Shown here: in pieces, positions 1 through 7,761 of the stretch
Layout: the number at the start of each line of letters is the position of its first letter
How positions within the stretch are numbered: the first letter of the stretch is position 1
NCBI RefSeq assembly: GCF_002551815.1
Contig: NZ_NVPR01000024.1
Coordinates: 34,982-80,670, forward strand
Origin: Bacillus sp. AFS098217
GTDB lineage: Bacteria; Bacillota; Bacilli; Bacillales; Bacillaceae_G
Length of the DNA: 45,689 bases
Direction of reading: 5' to 3'
Made by a program: the position numbers and the translations under genes
The notes under the pieces: model-generated
Databases searched by the model: none
Seen by the model: only the letters and a program-made list of their open reading frames with translations
What the model was told of the DNA's origin: nothing

Positions 1-82
1 CTGACCGCTTCTATGCATGGTCAGATGCTCTCTCCCACTTAAAAAGAGGGGTTTTATGTCAGTTTTTTAATTGCTATATATA
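1..82 (-). repeat. Dispersed ~200-bp intergenic repeat, copy 1 (cut by window start)
   Basis: Read on the minus strand this matches the left part of the copies at 5939 and 45495: an AT-rich start, GACATAAAA, a C/T run ending in CTTTTT, the GGGAGAGAG box and TGCATAGAAGCGGTCAG. The rest of the element lies outside the window. It ends about 14 bp before the sipW start, so the sipW ribosome-binding site (AGGAGGAG near 82-89) directly abuts the repeat. Confidence 0.8.
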
Positions 83-95
83 GGAGGAGATATCG

Positions 96-671
96 ATGAA
101 ACTAGTTTGGAAGATTATTAGTAACTTCATTTCATTTGTTTTATTTGCGTTAATGGTTTTCTTAGCATTTGTTGTGATTTCGTCTAAAGCAAGTGGTGGG
201 GATCCAACTATAATGGGATATCAGTTTAAAACGGTACTATCTGGTTCAATGGAACCGACATTTTTAACAGGATCCGTTATTGCGATTGAACCAACGAAAG
301 ATGGCTCTAAATATCAAAAAGGGGATGTCATTACATTTAAAGAAAATGAGACGAAAATTGTGACTCACCGCATTATTGATGTGAAAAATGTGAATGGGAA
401 AGTCATGTATGAAACAAAAGGTGACAATAACAATGGACCAGATTTGAAACCGGTTTTAGCAGAGAATGTAATAGGAAAATATCAAGATATCACAGTTCCT
501 TATGTAGGTTATTTATTAAATTATGCAAACTCTAAAGCAGGAGCGGCTTTACTTTTAATTATCCCAGGTCTATTCTTACTTGGTTATTCAGCGATTACTA
601 TTTTTAGTGCAATTCGTAGTATAGATGGTGATAAGAAAAATAAATCAGCAGATGTAGGACAATCTGTATGA
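96..671 (+). CDS. sipW: SipW-type signal peptidase I
   Basis: Membrane-bound type I signal peptidase of the ER/archaeal-like SipW branch, which in Bacillus removes signal peptides from the TasA/CalY fibre proteins. A membrane helix spans about residues 8-28. The catalytic serine is in GSMEPTF (S51), and the second catalytic residue is the histidine of THRII (H91) instead of the lysine of ordinary bacterial SPases, as expected for SipW. GDNNNGPD follows, and a C-terminal helix lies near 147-172. The 191-aa length fits the family. The ATG is preceded by AGGAGGAG. CalY, its likely substrate, is encoded downstream, but no tasA follows; a terminator closes the transcript at 722-746. Confidence 0.95.
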   Translation: MKLVWKIISNFISFVLFALMVFLAFVVISSKASGGDPTIMGYQFKTVLSGSMEPTFLTGSVIAIEPTKDGSKYQKGDVITFKENETKIVTHRIIDVKNVNGKVMYETKGDNNNGPDLKPVLAENVIGKYQDITVPYVGYLLNYANSKAGAALLLIIPGLFLLGYSAITIFSAIRSIDGDKKNKSADVGQSV

Positions 672-720
672 AGTAAAGCCATAATGAGTAGGTTATTATG
701 AGGGCAAATAAAGGAGAGAA

Positions 721-746
721 GAGCTATCAAATTGATAGCTTTTTTC
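721..746 (+). terminator. Terminator after sipW
   Basis: AGCTATCA (722-729), a 3-nt loop and TGATAGCT (733-740) form a perfect stem followed by six T. It lies about 50 bp after the sipW stop, so sipW appears to end its transcript here. Confidence 0.8.
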
Positions 747-786
747 TGTTAGGATGCCAAACAGGATGCGCTGGAGGAAAAGGCTG

Positions 787-841
787 TTTTCATTTAAATA
801 TAATTTCATTATAATGAATATAAAGGTTCTTTAAAAAGAAT
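787..841 (+). promoter_or_regulatory. Promoter with SinR-like inverted repeat before the DUF4047 gene
   Basis: A likely -10 TATAAT lies at 810-815 with a weak -35 (TTTTCA, 787-792; 17-bp spacer). Just downstream, GTTCTTT (826-832) matches the SinR recognition motif GTTCTYT, and AAAGAA (835-840) completes an inverted repeat, TTCTTT-AA-AAAGAA. A very similar TATAATGAATATA plus GTTCTTT/AAAGAAC arrangement precedes calY. SinR repression is inferred from the motif and the adjacent sinR gene. Confidence 0.6.
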
Positions 842-870
842 ATAGCGTATATGTAATAGGAGATGATAGA

Positions 871-1563
871 ATGTCCAAAAATTTAAAGGGAATAAAAACA
901 GTACTCATATTGCCCTGTATGTGTTCAATCGCTTTTTATATGGGCTCTCAAGTCGTCACTCATACAGAAGCTGCTTTTGTGACAGAACAAAAAGTTCAAG
1001 GTGCTATTTCAGCAGCACCTGTGTTTCCAAAAACAATACATTTATTAAAGGAAGAGGCAAAGCAGCATGAACAGTCTATCTTGCAAGAATATGAAGGAAT
1101 GAAAAAGGAGTTAGAAGCTCATTCTCTAGAAGTACTTGAAAAAAGACTTGTTTTATGGAAACAGCAACGTGAAAAGATCGTTTCTGAGCGTGAGGCGTTG
1201 CAAAACATATATGGAGAAATGGAAAGCTACTATAATCAATTAACTGAAGATGAAAAGAAGAACAATGGGGAATCAAATCAACAACTTCAATCCATACAAG
1301 CTGATGTTAACTTTATCCATACAATTTGTGAGAATGTAGATAAATCTGCAAGTATACAAACAATCGATGAACAGATTCAAGCGCTTCAAAAACAAATAAA
1401 TGATGAAAAAGTACACAAATTAAATGAACAAGCCAAAGAAATAGAGAAGCACCAGGAGGTACCTACAAATGGTAAAGAACCTGTAGAAGAATCTAAGCAA
1501 TCTCGTGACGTAGAAGAGGGGAAACGTGTACAAGAAACGGATTCTTCTGTCATACAGAATTAG
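871..1563 (+). CDS. DUF4047-type coiled-coil protein of the biofilm locus (BC_1280-like)
   Basis: A 230-aa protein with an N-terminal hydrophobic segment (about residues 9-26) followed by THTEAAF, then a long Glu/Lys/Gln-rich region (about 50-195) with coiled-coil character and a polar tail. Its position between sipW and calY corresponds to the gene I remember as BC_1280 in B. cereus ATCC 14579, which carries a DUF4047 domain; this is by context and general sequence character, not a search. Function is unknown; a role in extracellular matrix is inferred from the SinR-like operator upstream and its neighbours. It is probably exported or membrane-anchored by the N-terminal segment. The ATG follows AGGAGATGATAG. 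Confidence 0.75.
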   Translation: MSKNLKGIKTVLILPCMCSIAFYMGSQVVTHTEAAFVTEQKVQGAISAAPVFPKTIHLLKEEAKQHEQSILQEYEGMKKELEAHSLEVLEKRLVLWKQQREKIVSEREALQNIYGEMESYYNQLTEDEKKNNGESNQQLQSIQADVNFIHTICENVDKSASIQTIDEQIQALQKQINDEKVHKLNEQAKEIEKHQEVPTNGKEPVEESKQSRDVEEGKRVQETDSSVIQN

Positions 1564-1651
1564 AAAATAAATGTTTACTAGAAAAGTATATATAATTATT
1601 TTTAGAATATTCAGTATAATGTTGAGACAAAAAAATAATGACTTTTTATAG

Positions 1652-1707
1652 TTGTATTTGGATTATCTAGTTCTTTATAATGAATATAAGGTAACTTTTT
1701 AAAGAAC
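1652..1707 (+). promoter_or_regulatory. calY promoter with two SinR-like boxes
   Basis: TTGTAT (1652-1657) and TATAAT (1676-1681), 18 bp apart, form a plausible sigma-A promoter. GTTCTTT (1670-1676) runs into the -10 box and AAAGAAC (1701-1707) is its inverted partner, both matching the SinR motif GTTCTYT. Binding there would block polymerase. The leader to the calY start is about 135 nt long. Confidence 0.65.
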
Positions 1708-1820
1708 AGAAAGGAATTAGGGAGATTGTATGTGTAGTGGATGGGGAAATGCAAGGCGCTCTATTCATATATTTCTTAATGGTCTAAAGAGATAATAAAA
1801 AAAGCTAGGGGGAGTTTAAA

Positions 1821-2414
1821 GTGAGTGTAAAGAAAAAATTAGGTATGGGAGTTGCATCAGCAGCATTAGGATTATCTTTAATCGGCGGAGGGACGTTCGC
1901 TTACTTTAGTGACAAAGAAGTATCCAACAATACGTTTGCAGCAGGTACATTAGATCTTACTTTGGATCCTAAAACAATTGTAGATGTGAAAGACCTTAAA
2001 CCAGGGGATTCTGTTAAGAAAGAGTTCTTATTAAAGAACACTGGGACATTAGCGATTAAAGATGTTAAATTAGCGACGAAATATACGGTTACAGATGCAA
2101 AAGGCGATAATGCTGGGGAAGATTTCGGTGAGCACATTAAAGTAAAATTTATTTGGAACTGGGATAAACAAAGTGAGCCTGTATATGAAACAACATTAGC
2201 AGCTTTACAAAAGGCTGATCCAGATCTTTTAGCAAAAGATATCTTTGCTCCAGAGTGGGGTGAAAAAGGTGGTTTAGAAGCTGGAACAGAGGATTACCTA
2301 TGGGTACAATTTGAATTTGTTGATAACAAGCAAGATCAAAATAAATTCCAAGGCGATAAATTAAACTTAGAATGGACTTTCAATGCAAACCAAACAGATG
2401 GCGAAGAGAAATAA
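1821..2414 (+). CDS. calY: CalY / camelysin-type biofilm fibre protein (TasA family)
   Basis: TasA/camelysin (peptidase M73) family protein of 197 aa. The signal peptide has a KKK start, a hydrophobic stretch (about 9-26) and the typical GGGTFAYFSD junction where SipW-type processing occurs, followed by EVSNNTFAAGTLDLTL as in CalY and TasA. The body is a beta-rich secreted domain that assembles into matrix fibres in B. cereus; CalY has also been described as a cell-surface protease or adhesin. It starts with GTG after AGGGGGAG. It resembles the B. cereus CalY I remember more than TasA, and it is the only TasA-family gene here. Control by SinR is likely from the boxes upstream. Confidence 0.93.
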   Translation: MSVKKKLGMGVASAALGLSLIGGGTFAYFSDKEVSNNTFAAGTLDLTLDPKTIVDVKDLKPGDSVKKEFLLKNTGTLAIKDVKLATKYTVTDAKGDNAGEDFGEHIKVKFIWNWDKQSEPVYETTLAALQKADPDLLAKDIFAPEWGEKGGLEAGTEDYLWVQFEFVDNKQDQNKFQGDKLNLEWTFNANQTDGEEK

Positions 2415-2430
2415 TCAAGAAATAAAACAC

Positions 2431-2457
2431 AAAAAAGCGGGAATTCCCGCTTTTTTG
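2431..2457 (+). terminator. calY terminator
   Basis: A perfect GCGGGAATTCCCGC palindrome is flanked by A6 and T6, so it can work in both directions between calY and sinR. Confidence 0.9.
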
Positions 2458-2465
2458 TAAAGAAA

Positions 2466-2500
2466 AAAAGGGGTGTCCCCAGTATGTCCCCTTTTTGATA
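2466..2500 (-). terminator. sinR terminator
   Basis: On the minus strand GGGG...CCCC is followed by a T-run just after the sinR stop. The stem is short, but its placement is right. Confidence 0.5.
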
Positions 2501-2504
2501 TGTA

Positions 2505-2828
2505 TTATTTTTGATTTTTTTTCCATTTTGTAAACTCAAGAAATTCACGGAATTGCTCTTTTGAGACACCAGAGTTCATTGCTTCTTTGACGAGATGTGT
2601 CCATTCTGAATCTAATTGGTTTTCCGATGTTGTTTCGTCATGAAGGAGTGTGTCAACAGGTATTTGCAGAACCGTTGCGATTTTTTCGAGAAATTGAATG
2701 GAAGGGTTTTTTTGCAAATTACGCTCAATGGAACTAATGTAAGACTTTGCAACACCAGCTTTTTCAGCAAGTTCTGTTAAAGAAATCCCTCTTTGTAAAC
2801 GAAGGCGTTTTATACGTTCTCCAATCAT
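2505..2828 (-). CDS. sinR: SinR, master regulator of biofilm genes
   Basis: A 107-aa DNA-binding repressor. An N-terminal XRE helix-turn-helix (about residues 1-60, with GISLTELAEKAGVAKSYISS as the recognition unit) is followed by a C-terminal SinI/SinR dimerisation segment (about 70-107, including SEWTHLVKEAMNSGVS and FREFLEF). The length and two-domain layout fit SinR. The ATG is preceded by AAAGGTG. It lies downstream of sinI on the same strand, as in the B. subtilis sinIR operon. Its likely targets in the window are the GTTCTTT boxes before the DUF4047 gene and calY; in B. subtilis SinR also represses lutABC. Confidence 0.95.
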   Translation of the reverse strand: MIGERIKRLRLQRGISLTELAEKAGVAKSYISSIERNLQKNPSIQFLEKIATVLQIPVDTLLHDETTSENQLDSEWTHLVKEAMNSGVSKEQFREFLEFTKWKKNQK

Positions 2829-2911
2829 ATTTGCGCACCTTTCTGTAAGTATGTAGTCGGCTTATGATGTTTATTATTATAACACAAACTTCGTTAAAAA
2901 GAACAATGCTG

Positions 2912-3043
2912 TTAAGTCCGAGTAGGCTGCTTCATACGCTCGAAAAAGTGTTCAATGTCTTGAATCGTAATTCCAGCATCAAGAGCCTCAAGTATTAAAT
3001 CAATCCATTCTTGATCTAGTGAGTCCGTCTTATCTTCGTACAA
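2912..3043 (-). CDS. sinI: SinI, SinR antagonist (43 aa, TTG start)
   Basis: A short minus-strand ORF that starts with TTG seven bases after GGGAGG. The 43-residue product carries the Sin dimerisation helices: LDQEWIDLILEALDAGITIQ and DIEHFFERMKQ match the SinI pattern and resemble the C-terminal part of SinR (EWTHLVKEAMNSGVSKEQFREFLE). SinI binds SinR through this region and removes it from DNA. It lies 83 bp upstream of sinR in the same direction. Its upstream region carries a Spo0A-like box, consistent with Spo0A~P-driven sinI expression in B. subtilis. Confidence 0.9.
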   Translation of the reverse strand: MYEDKTDSLDQEWIDLILEALDAGITIQDIEHFFERMKQPTRT

Positions 3044-3084
3044 GTGTATTCCTCCCTAATTATCGGTCGTAATCGGTGTTGCAA

Positions 3085-3126
3085 AATAATCGATGTTTTA
3101 ACATTTTCATGACAAATTCGACAATC
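3085..3126 (-). promoter_or_regulatory. sinI promoter with Spo0A-like boxes
   Basis: On the minus strand a perfect Spo0A core TGTCGAA (TTCGACA at 3117-3123) is followed about ten bases on by a second TTTGTCAT-like half site that overlaps a candidate -35 TTGTCA; GATTAT lies 18 bp downstream as a candidate -10. Spo0A boxes are often arranged in tandem with one-turn spacing. The promoter assignment is an inference from spacing. Confidence 0.5.
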
Positions 3127-3333
3127 AATTTAAAAATATGTCAATAAAGCCAATATTTTACATATAAAAACCAAAGATAAAGTCCCCGCTGAGTTCTCTC
3201 ATAAAAAAATTATAAAAGGTTTCGTGAGATTTATCAATATTTTCAGAAAACATTAATGAATTACGATATATTCTTATACGAAAAAAGTAATTTTTACAAA
3301 AATGTTAAAAAGATTACATAATATGACTGAATA

Positions 3334-3362
3334 TTGAAAACATACTGAATGTTTAATAAAAT
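3334..3362 (+). promoter_or_regulatory. inhA sigma-A promoter
   Basis: TTGAAA (3334-3339) and TAAAAT (3357-3362) are exactly 17 bp apart, about 40 bp before the inhA start. Confidence 0.65.
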
Positions 3363-3404
3363 TCAAAGTACAGTACATATTTTATTAGGGGAGGAACTAG
3401 GGAG

Positions 3405-5792
3405 ATGAAAAAGAAACCATTTAAAGTGTTATCAACACTTGCTGTAGCAGCTGTTCTTGGTTGCTCATTTGGGTTTGGGAGTGCGCCTGTTTATGCAGAA
3501 ACGCCTGCAAAAACAACAGCTACAAGTCCAATTGATGATCACTTAATTCCAGAAGAACGTTTAGCAGAAGCACTTAAGAAGCGTGGGGTAATTCAATCAA
3601 CAGCTTCCAATGAGGAAACAAAGAAAGCTGTTGAAAAGTATGTAGAGAAAAAGAAAGGTGACAAGCCTGGAAAAGAAGAACGAACAGGGGATCAAGTGAC
3701 AAAAGAAGCGTCTGACTTTCTGAAGAAGGTAAACGATGCAAAAGCAGACACGAAAGAAAAGCTAGAGCAGCAGGCAAATGGTAATGGCGCAGGAACAGCT
3801 CCAACTAAAGGTGCTTTAAATGGTAAAGTACCCACTACTCCTGCGAAGCAAAAAGAATACAATGGTCCAGTTCGTAAGGATAAAGTACTTGTTTTACTTG
3901 TAGAATATGCTGACTTTAAACATAACAATATCGATAAAGAGCCTGGTTATATGTATTCCAATGATTTTAATCAGGAACATTATCAAAAAATGTTATTTGG
4001 TGATGAACCATTTACATTAGATGATGGAAGCAAAATTGAAACATTTAAGAAATATTATGAAGAACAATCTGGCGGTAGTTATACAGTAGATGGAACGGTT
4101 ACAAAATGGTTAACAGTTCCAGGCAAGGCAGCTGATTATGGCGCAGATGCTGGAAGCGGTCATGATAATAAAGGGCCATTAGGACCTCGTGATTTAATTA
4201 AAGATGCATTAAAAGCAGCAGTGGATAGTGGGATCGATTTATCAGAATTTGATCAATTCGATCAATATGATGTGAATGGAGATGGAAATCAAAATCAACC
4301 TGACGGCTTAATCGACCATTTAATGGTTATTCATGCTGGTGTTGGACAAGAAGCTGGTGGCGGTAAATTAGGAGACGACGCAATTTGGTCACACCGCTGG
4401 ACGATTGGACCACAACCTTTCCAAATCGATGGTACAAAAGCAAAAGTGCCGTATTGGGGCGGGAAGATGGCGGCATTTGACTACACAATTGAGCCAGAAG
4501 ATGGAGCAGTTGGTGTATTCGCTCATGAATATGGTCATGACTTAGGTCTTCCAGATGAATATGATACACAGTATACTGGTTCAGGTGAGCCAATTGAGGC
4601 TTGGTCTATTATGAGTGGTGGTAGCTGGGCTGGTAAAATTGCTGGAACAACGCCAACAAGCTTTTCTCCACAAAACAAAGAGTTTTTCCAAAAAATAATT
4701 GGTGGAAACTGGGCGAATATTGTAGAAGTAGATTATGATAAATTAAACAGAGGAATCGGTTACGCGACATATTTAGATCAAAGTGTTACGAAATCGGAAC
4801 GACCAGGTATGATTCGTGTAAACTTACCAGATAAAGAGGTAAAGGGAATCGAGCCTGCATTCGGCAAGAAGTACTATTACAGTACAAAAGGTGATAATCT
4901 TCATACAACGTTAGAAACGCCTGTATTTGATTTAACAAATGCAACGAATGCAAAATTAAATTTCAAATCACTTTATGAAATTGAAGCAGGGTATGATTTC
5001 CTTGAAGTACATGCTGTTACAGAAGATGGTACAAAAACGTTAATTGATAAACTTGGTGAGAAAGCAAATAATAAAAATGCTGATACAACAAATGGAAAAT
5101 GGATTGATAAGTCCTATGATTTAAGTCAATTCAAAGGTAAGAAAGTGAAACTTGTATTTGAATATATTACGGATGGCGGCTTAGCATTAAATGGTTTTGC
5201 TCTTGATAATGCAACGCTAACAGTAGATGGTAATGTTGTATTCTCCGATGATGCAGAAGGTACACCACAATTCAAATTAGATGGTTTCGTTGTATCTAAT
5301 GGAATGGAAAAGAAAAAGAACAACTACTATTTAGAGTGGAGAAACTACGCTGGTGCGGATGAAGCATTAAAATTTGCTCGCGGTCCAGTATATAACACAG
5401 GTATGGTTGTATGGTATGCAGATTCAAGTTATACAGATAACTGGGTTGGAATCCATCCAGGGAACGGATTCCTTGGTGTAGTTGATTCTCATCCAGAAGC
5501 GATTGCAGGTACTTTGAATGGGAAACCGACATTTAAAAATAGTACACGTTATCAAATTGCTGATGCAGCGTTCTCGTTTGATCAAACCCCAGCTTGGAAA
5601 GTTGTATCTCCAACTCGTGGTACGTTTGTATACGACGGATTACCAGGGGTAACGAAGTTTGATGATTCTAAAGCATATATTAACAAACAAATTCCAGATG
5701 CAGGACGTATCGTACCGAAGCTTGGTCTGAAATTTGAAGTAGTAGGTCAAGCGGATGATAATTCTGCAGGTGCTATTCGTTTATATCGCTAA
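3405..5792 (+). CDS. inhA: Immune inhibitor A (InhA1-type) secreted zinc metalloprotease
   Basis: A secreted M6-family metalloprotease of 795 aa, the usual size for B. cereus InhA. It has a signal peptide (about 1-31, ending AETPA), a propeptide, a catalytic domain with the zinc motif HEYGH at residues 374-378 followed by DLGLPDEYD, and C-terminal beta-rich MAM-like/VEG-like regions. InhA degrades host antibacterial peptides and processes other secreted proteins. Its place next to sinIR and calY matches the inhA1 locus, not the PlcR-controlled inhA2; I saw no PlcR box upstream. It has its own sigma-A-like promoter and a strong terminator. Confidence 0.95.
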   Translation: MKKKPFKVLSTLAVAAVLGCSFGFGSAPVYAETPAKTTATSPIDDHLIPEERLAEALKKRGVIQSTASNEETKKAVEKYVEKKKGDKPGKEERTGDQVTKEASDFLKKVNDAKADTKEKLEQQANGNGAGTAPTKGALNGKVPTTPAKQKEYNGPVRKDKVLVLLVEYADFKHNNIDKEPGYMYSNDFNQEHYQKMLFGDEPFTLDDGSKIETFKKYYEEQSGGSYTVDGTVTKWLTVPGKAADYGADAGSGHDNKGPLGPRDLIKDALKAAVDSGIDLSEFDQFDQYDVNGDGNQNQPDGLIDHLMVIHAGVGQEAGGGKLGDDAIWSHRWTIGPQPFQIDGTKAKVPYWGGKMAAFDYTIEPEDGAVGVFAHEYGHDLGLPDEYDTQYTGSGEPIEAWSIMSGGSWAGKIAGTTPTSFSPQNKEFFQKIIGGNWANIVEVDYDKLNRGIGYATYLDQSVTKSERPGMIRVNLPDKEVKGIEPAFGKKYYYSTKGDNLHTTLETPVFDLTNATNAKLNFKSLYEIEAGYDFLEVHAVTEDGTKTLIDKLGEKANNKNADTTNGKWIDKSYDLSQFKGKKVKLVFEYITDGGLALNGFALDNATLTVDGNVVFSDDAEGTPQFKLDGFVVSNGMEKKKNNYYLEWRNYAGADEALKFARGPVYNTGMVVWYADSSYTDNWVGIHPGNGFLGVVDSHPEAIAGTLNGKPTFKNSTRYQIADAAFSFDQTPAWKVVSPTRGTFVYDGLPGVTKFDDSKAYINKQIPDAGRIVPKLGLKFEVVGQADDNSAGAIRLYR

Positions 5793-5801
5793 TGTTGAAG
5801 A

Positions 5802-5837
5802 GGCTGTTGAAAGATTTTCTTTCAACAGCTTTTTTGA
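5802..5837 (+). terminator. inhA terminator
   Basis: GCTGTTGAAAG pairs with CTTTCAACAGC across a 5-nt loop, followed by T6. Confidence 0.9.
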
Positions 5838-5938
5838 TGAGCAAATGAAGTACACATGGAGTGAAAACTCATATATAATTAAACTTTAAGTATAGGAATA
5901 TTTCTATCATAGAAATTTTATATAAAATGAAGTAGTAG

Positions 5939-6141
5939 TATATATACATCAATTAAAAAACCGACATAAAACCGCTCTTTTTAGGTGGGAGAGAGCACCT
6001 ATTCATGCATAGAAGGGGTCAGGCCTTTTTCTGCCACATGCGAAGTAAAAACAGAAAGAGCAAACGAGTGTAGGTTACTTTTTATTCTGCATAGCAAGGA
6101 TGTAGAGGTCGAAAAATTAAAATGGATTTATATAAATATAG
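5939..6141 (+). repeat. Dispersed ~200-bp intergenic repeat, copy 2 (complete)
   Basis: A nearly identical sequence starts at 45495 and diverged copies lie on the minus strand at 20905-21094 and 1-82. Conserved blocks are GACATAAA, the GGGAGAGAG box inside a small stem (AGGTG 5983-5987 with CACCT 5996-6000), TGCATAGAA, GCCACATGCGAAG, and the AAAATGGATTTATAT end. It fills most of the gap between inhA and the aldehyde dehydrogenase gene and ends about 15 bp before that start codon. No ORF or clear terminal inverted repeat is present. It resembles the non-coding bcr repeats of the B. cereus group; the exact family is not identified. Confidence 0.85.
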
Positions 6142-6156
6142 AAAGCGGGTGAATGG

Positions 6157-7524
6157 ATGAACATTACTTCTATTGTAAACGAACAAAAAACATATTTTTA
6201 TCAAGGTCACACAAGAGATATAAAGGTAAGGAAGCAACAGTTACAGAAACTATATGAAGGAATTAGACGCTTTGAGAATGAGATTTTTCAAGCGCTAAAA
6301 TTAGATTTAAATAAATCGAATCATGAATCATTTACAACAGAAATTGGGTATGTATTAAAGGAGATTTCCTTTCAAATCAAACATCTTTCTTCATGGAGTA
6401 AACCGCAGCGTGTTCGAACGGCTCTTACACATTTTGGCTCGAAAGGAAAAATCGTTCCAGAGCCTTATGGTGTTACGCTTATTTTAGCTCCTTGGAATTA
6501 TCCATTCCAATTGGCAATTGCGCCGCTCGTAGGAGCAATAGCCGCTGGAAATACAGTTGTTTTAAAGCCGTCTGAATTAACACCTAATGTCTCGAAACTT
6601 CTTGCCAACATGTTACGAGAGTTATTTCCGGTAGAACTTGTTGCGGTTGTTGAAGGTGGTGTGGAAGAGAGTACGGTGCTGTTAAACGAGCCGTTTGATT
6701 ATATTTTCTTTACGGGTAGTGTTGGAGTTGGAAAGATTGTTATGGAAGCAGCAGCAAAAAAATTGACCCCACTTACGTTAGAACTTGGCGGGAAAAGTCC
6801 TTGTATTGTACATAAAGATACAAAGTTAGATGTAGCAGCAAGGCGTATTGTTTGGGGGAAGTTTTTGAATGCAGGGCAAACATGTGTTGCGCCGGATTAT
6901 ATATACGTTCATTCGTCTATAAAGGAACAGCTTATTGAAGCGTTACGAAATGAAATTGCGCATCAATATGGGGAAAACCCGCTACAAAACGAAAATTATG
7001 TGCGAATGGTTAGCAAGCGTCATTTTGAAAGATTATGTTCGTTCTTACAAGATGGTAGTGTGGAAATTGGTGGGAATTATAATGAAGAAACATTGCACAT
7101 TGAACCGACCATTTTAACAAATATTACATGGCAGCATTCTATTATGGAAGATGAAATATTTGGTCCGATTTTGCCAATTATGGAGTATGAAAAAATAGAG
7201 GATGTTATTGCAGTCATTCAGCAGAATCCGAAACCGCTCGCTCTATATGTCTTTTCAGACAATAAAGAGATTCAAAAACAAGTTACAAGTAATATTTCAT
7301 ATGGCGGAGGGTGTATCAATGATGTCGTGTATCATCTTGCGACACCATATTTACCTTTTGGCGGCGTTGGAAGTAGCGGATTAGGGAGCTATCACGGTGA
7401 ACAAAGTTTTCGCACATTTTCCCATTATAAGAGTATTTTGTCCCAATCCACGGTATTGGATATGAAAATTCGTTATTCTTCTACAAAAAGTGCTTTAAAA
7501 TTTATACGAAAGTTGTTAAAATGA
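6157..7524 (+). CDS. Class 3-type NAD(P)-dependent aldehyde dehydrogenase
   Basis: Oxidises aldehydes to carboxylic acids with NAD(P)+. The 455-aa length and lack of an N-terminal extension place it in the class 3 / fatty aldehyde group (B. subtilis YwdH-like). Visible motifs are LAPWNYPFQL, FTGSVGVGK for cofactor binding, TLELGGKSP with the general base E209, and NAGQTCVAPDY with the nucleophile C243. The C-terminal basic, hydrophobic tail (LKFIRKLLK) could touch the membrane. It is a single gene with its own terminator. The start follows AAAGCGGGTGA right after the repeat copy. The physiological substrate cannot be told from the sequence. Confidence 0.9.
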   Translation: MNITSIVNEQKTYFYQGHTRDIKVRKQQLQKLYEGIRRFENEIFQALKLDLNKSNHESFTTEIGYVLKEISFQIKHLSSWSKPQRVRTALTHFGSKGKIVPEPYGVTLILAPWNYPFQLAIAPLVGAIAAGNTVVLKPSELTPNVSKLLANMLRELFPVELVAVVEGGVEESTVLLNEPFDYIFFTGSVGVGKIVMEAAAKKLTPLTLELGGKSPCIVHKDTKLDVAARRIVWGKFLNAGQTCVAPDYIYVHSSIKEQLIEALRNEIAHQYGENPLQNENYVRMVSKRHFERLCSFLQDGSVEIGGNYNEETLHIEPTILTNITWQHSIMEDEIFGPILPIMEYEKIEDVIAVIQQNPKPLALYVFSDNKEIQKQVTSNISYGGGCINDVVYHLATPYLPFGGVGSSGLGSYHGEQSFRTFSHYKSILSQSTVLDMKIRYSSTKSALKFIRKLLK

Positions 7525-7558
7525 TGATGGTGTTTATCAGTAGGCGTAGCCGTATGAT

Positions 7559-7588
7559 AAAAACCCCTTCTTACCTGAAGGGGTTTTT
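7559..7588 (+). terminator. Aldehyde dehydrogenase terminator
   Basis: AAAAACCCCTTC and GAAGGGGTTTTT form a 12-bp stem with a 6-nt loop. Confidence 0.9.
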
Positions 7589-7666
7589 CTGTTCGACATA
7601 TGTATCGTGCGAAAATGAATCAAACATACTACATAGAGAATAGAATAGAACACTGTTAAACAATCA

Positions 7667-7690
7667 TTTTTGTTTGGATCGAAACAAAAA
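7667..7690 (+). promoter_or_regulatory. Palindromic operator candidate before potABCD
   Basis: TTTTTGTTT (7667-7675) and AAACAAAAA (7682-7690) flank a central GATC, a near-perfect 24-bp palindrome about 75 bp before potA. A weak promoter (TTGTTT 7670-7675, TAATCT 16 bp on) would overlap it, so a bound repressor could block transcription. An XRE-type regulator such as PotR is one candidate; no regulator gene is adjacent. Confidence 0.45.
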
Positions 7691-7761
7691 ATAATCTATA
7701 GAAAATTAATATTTATTCATGAATATAAAAATTAAAAATTTGAGGTAGATAGGACGGGAAA

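Noticed and set aside
2336-2569. Minus-strand 77-aa ORF covering the calY/sinR gap, and many similar antisense ORFs
   Set aside because: They run across terminators or genes with clear function and have no ribosome-binding sites; treated as shadows of real genes.
3317-3350. Possible PlcR box (TATG...CATA) before inhA
   Set aside because: The spacing and inner bases do not fit TATGNAN4TNCATA; this inhA copy is the SinR-locus type.
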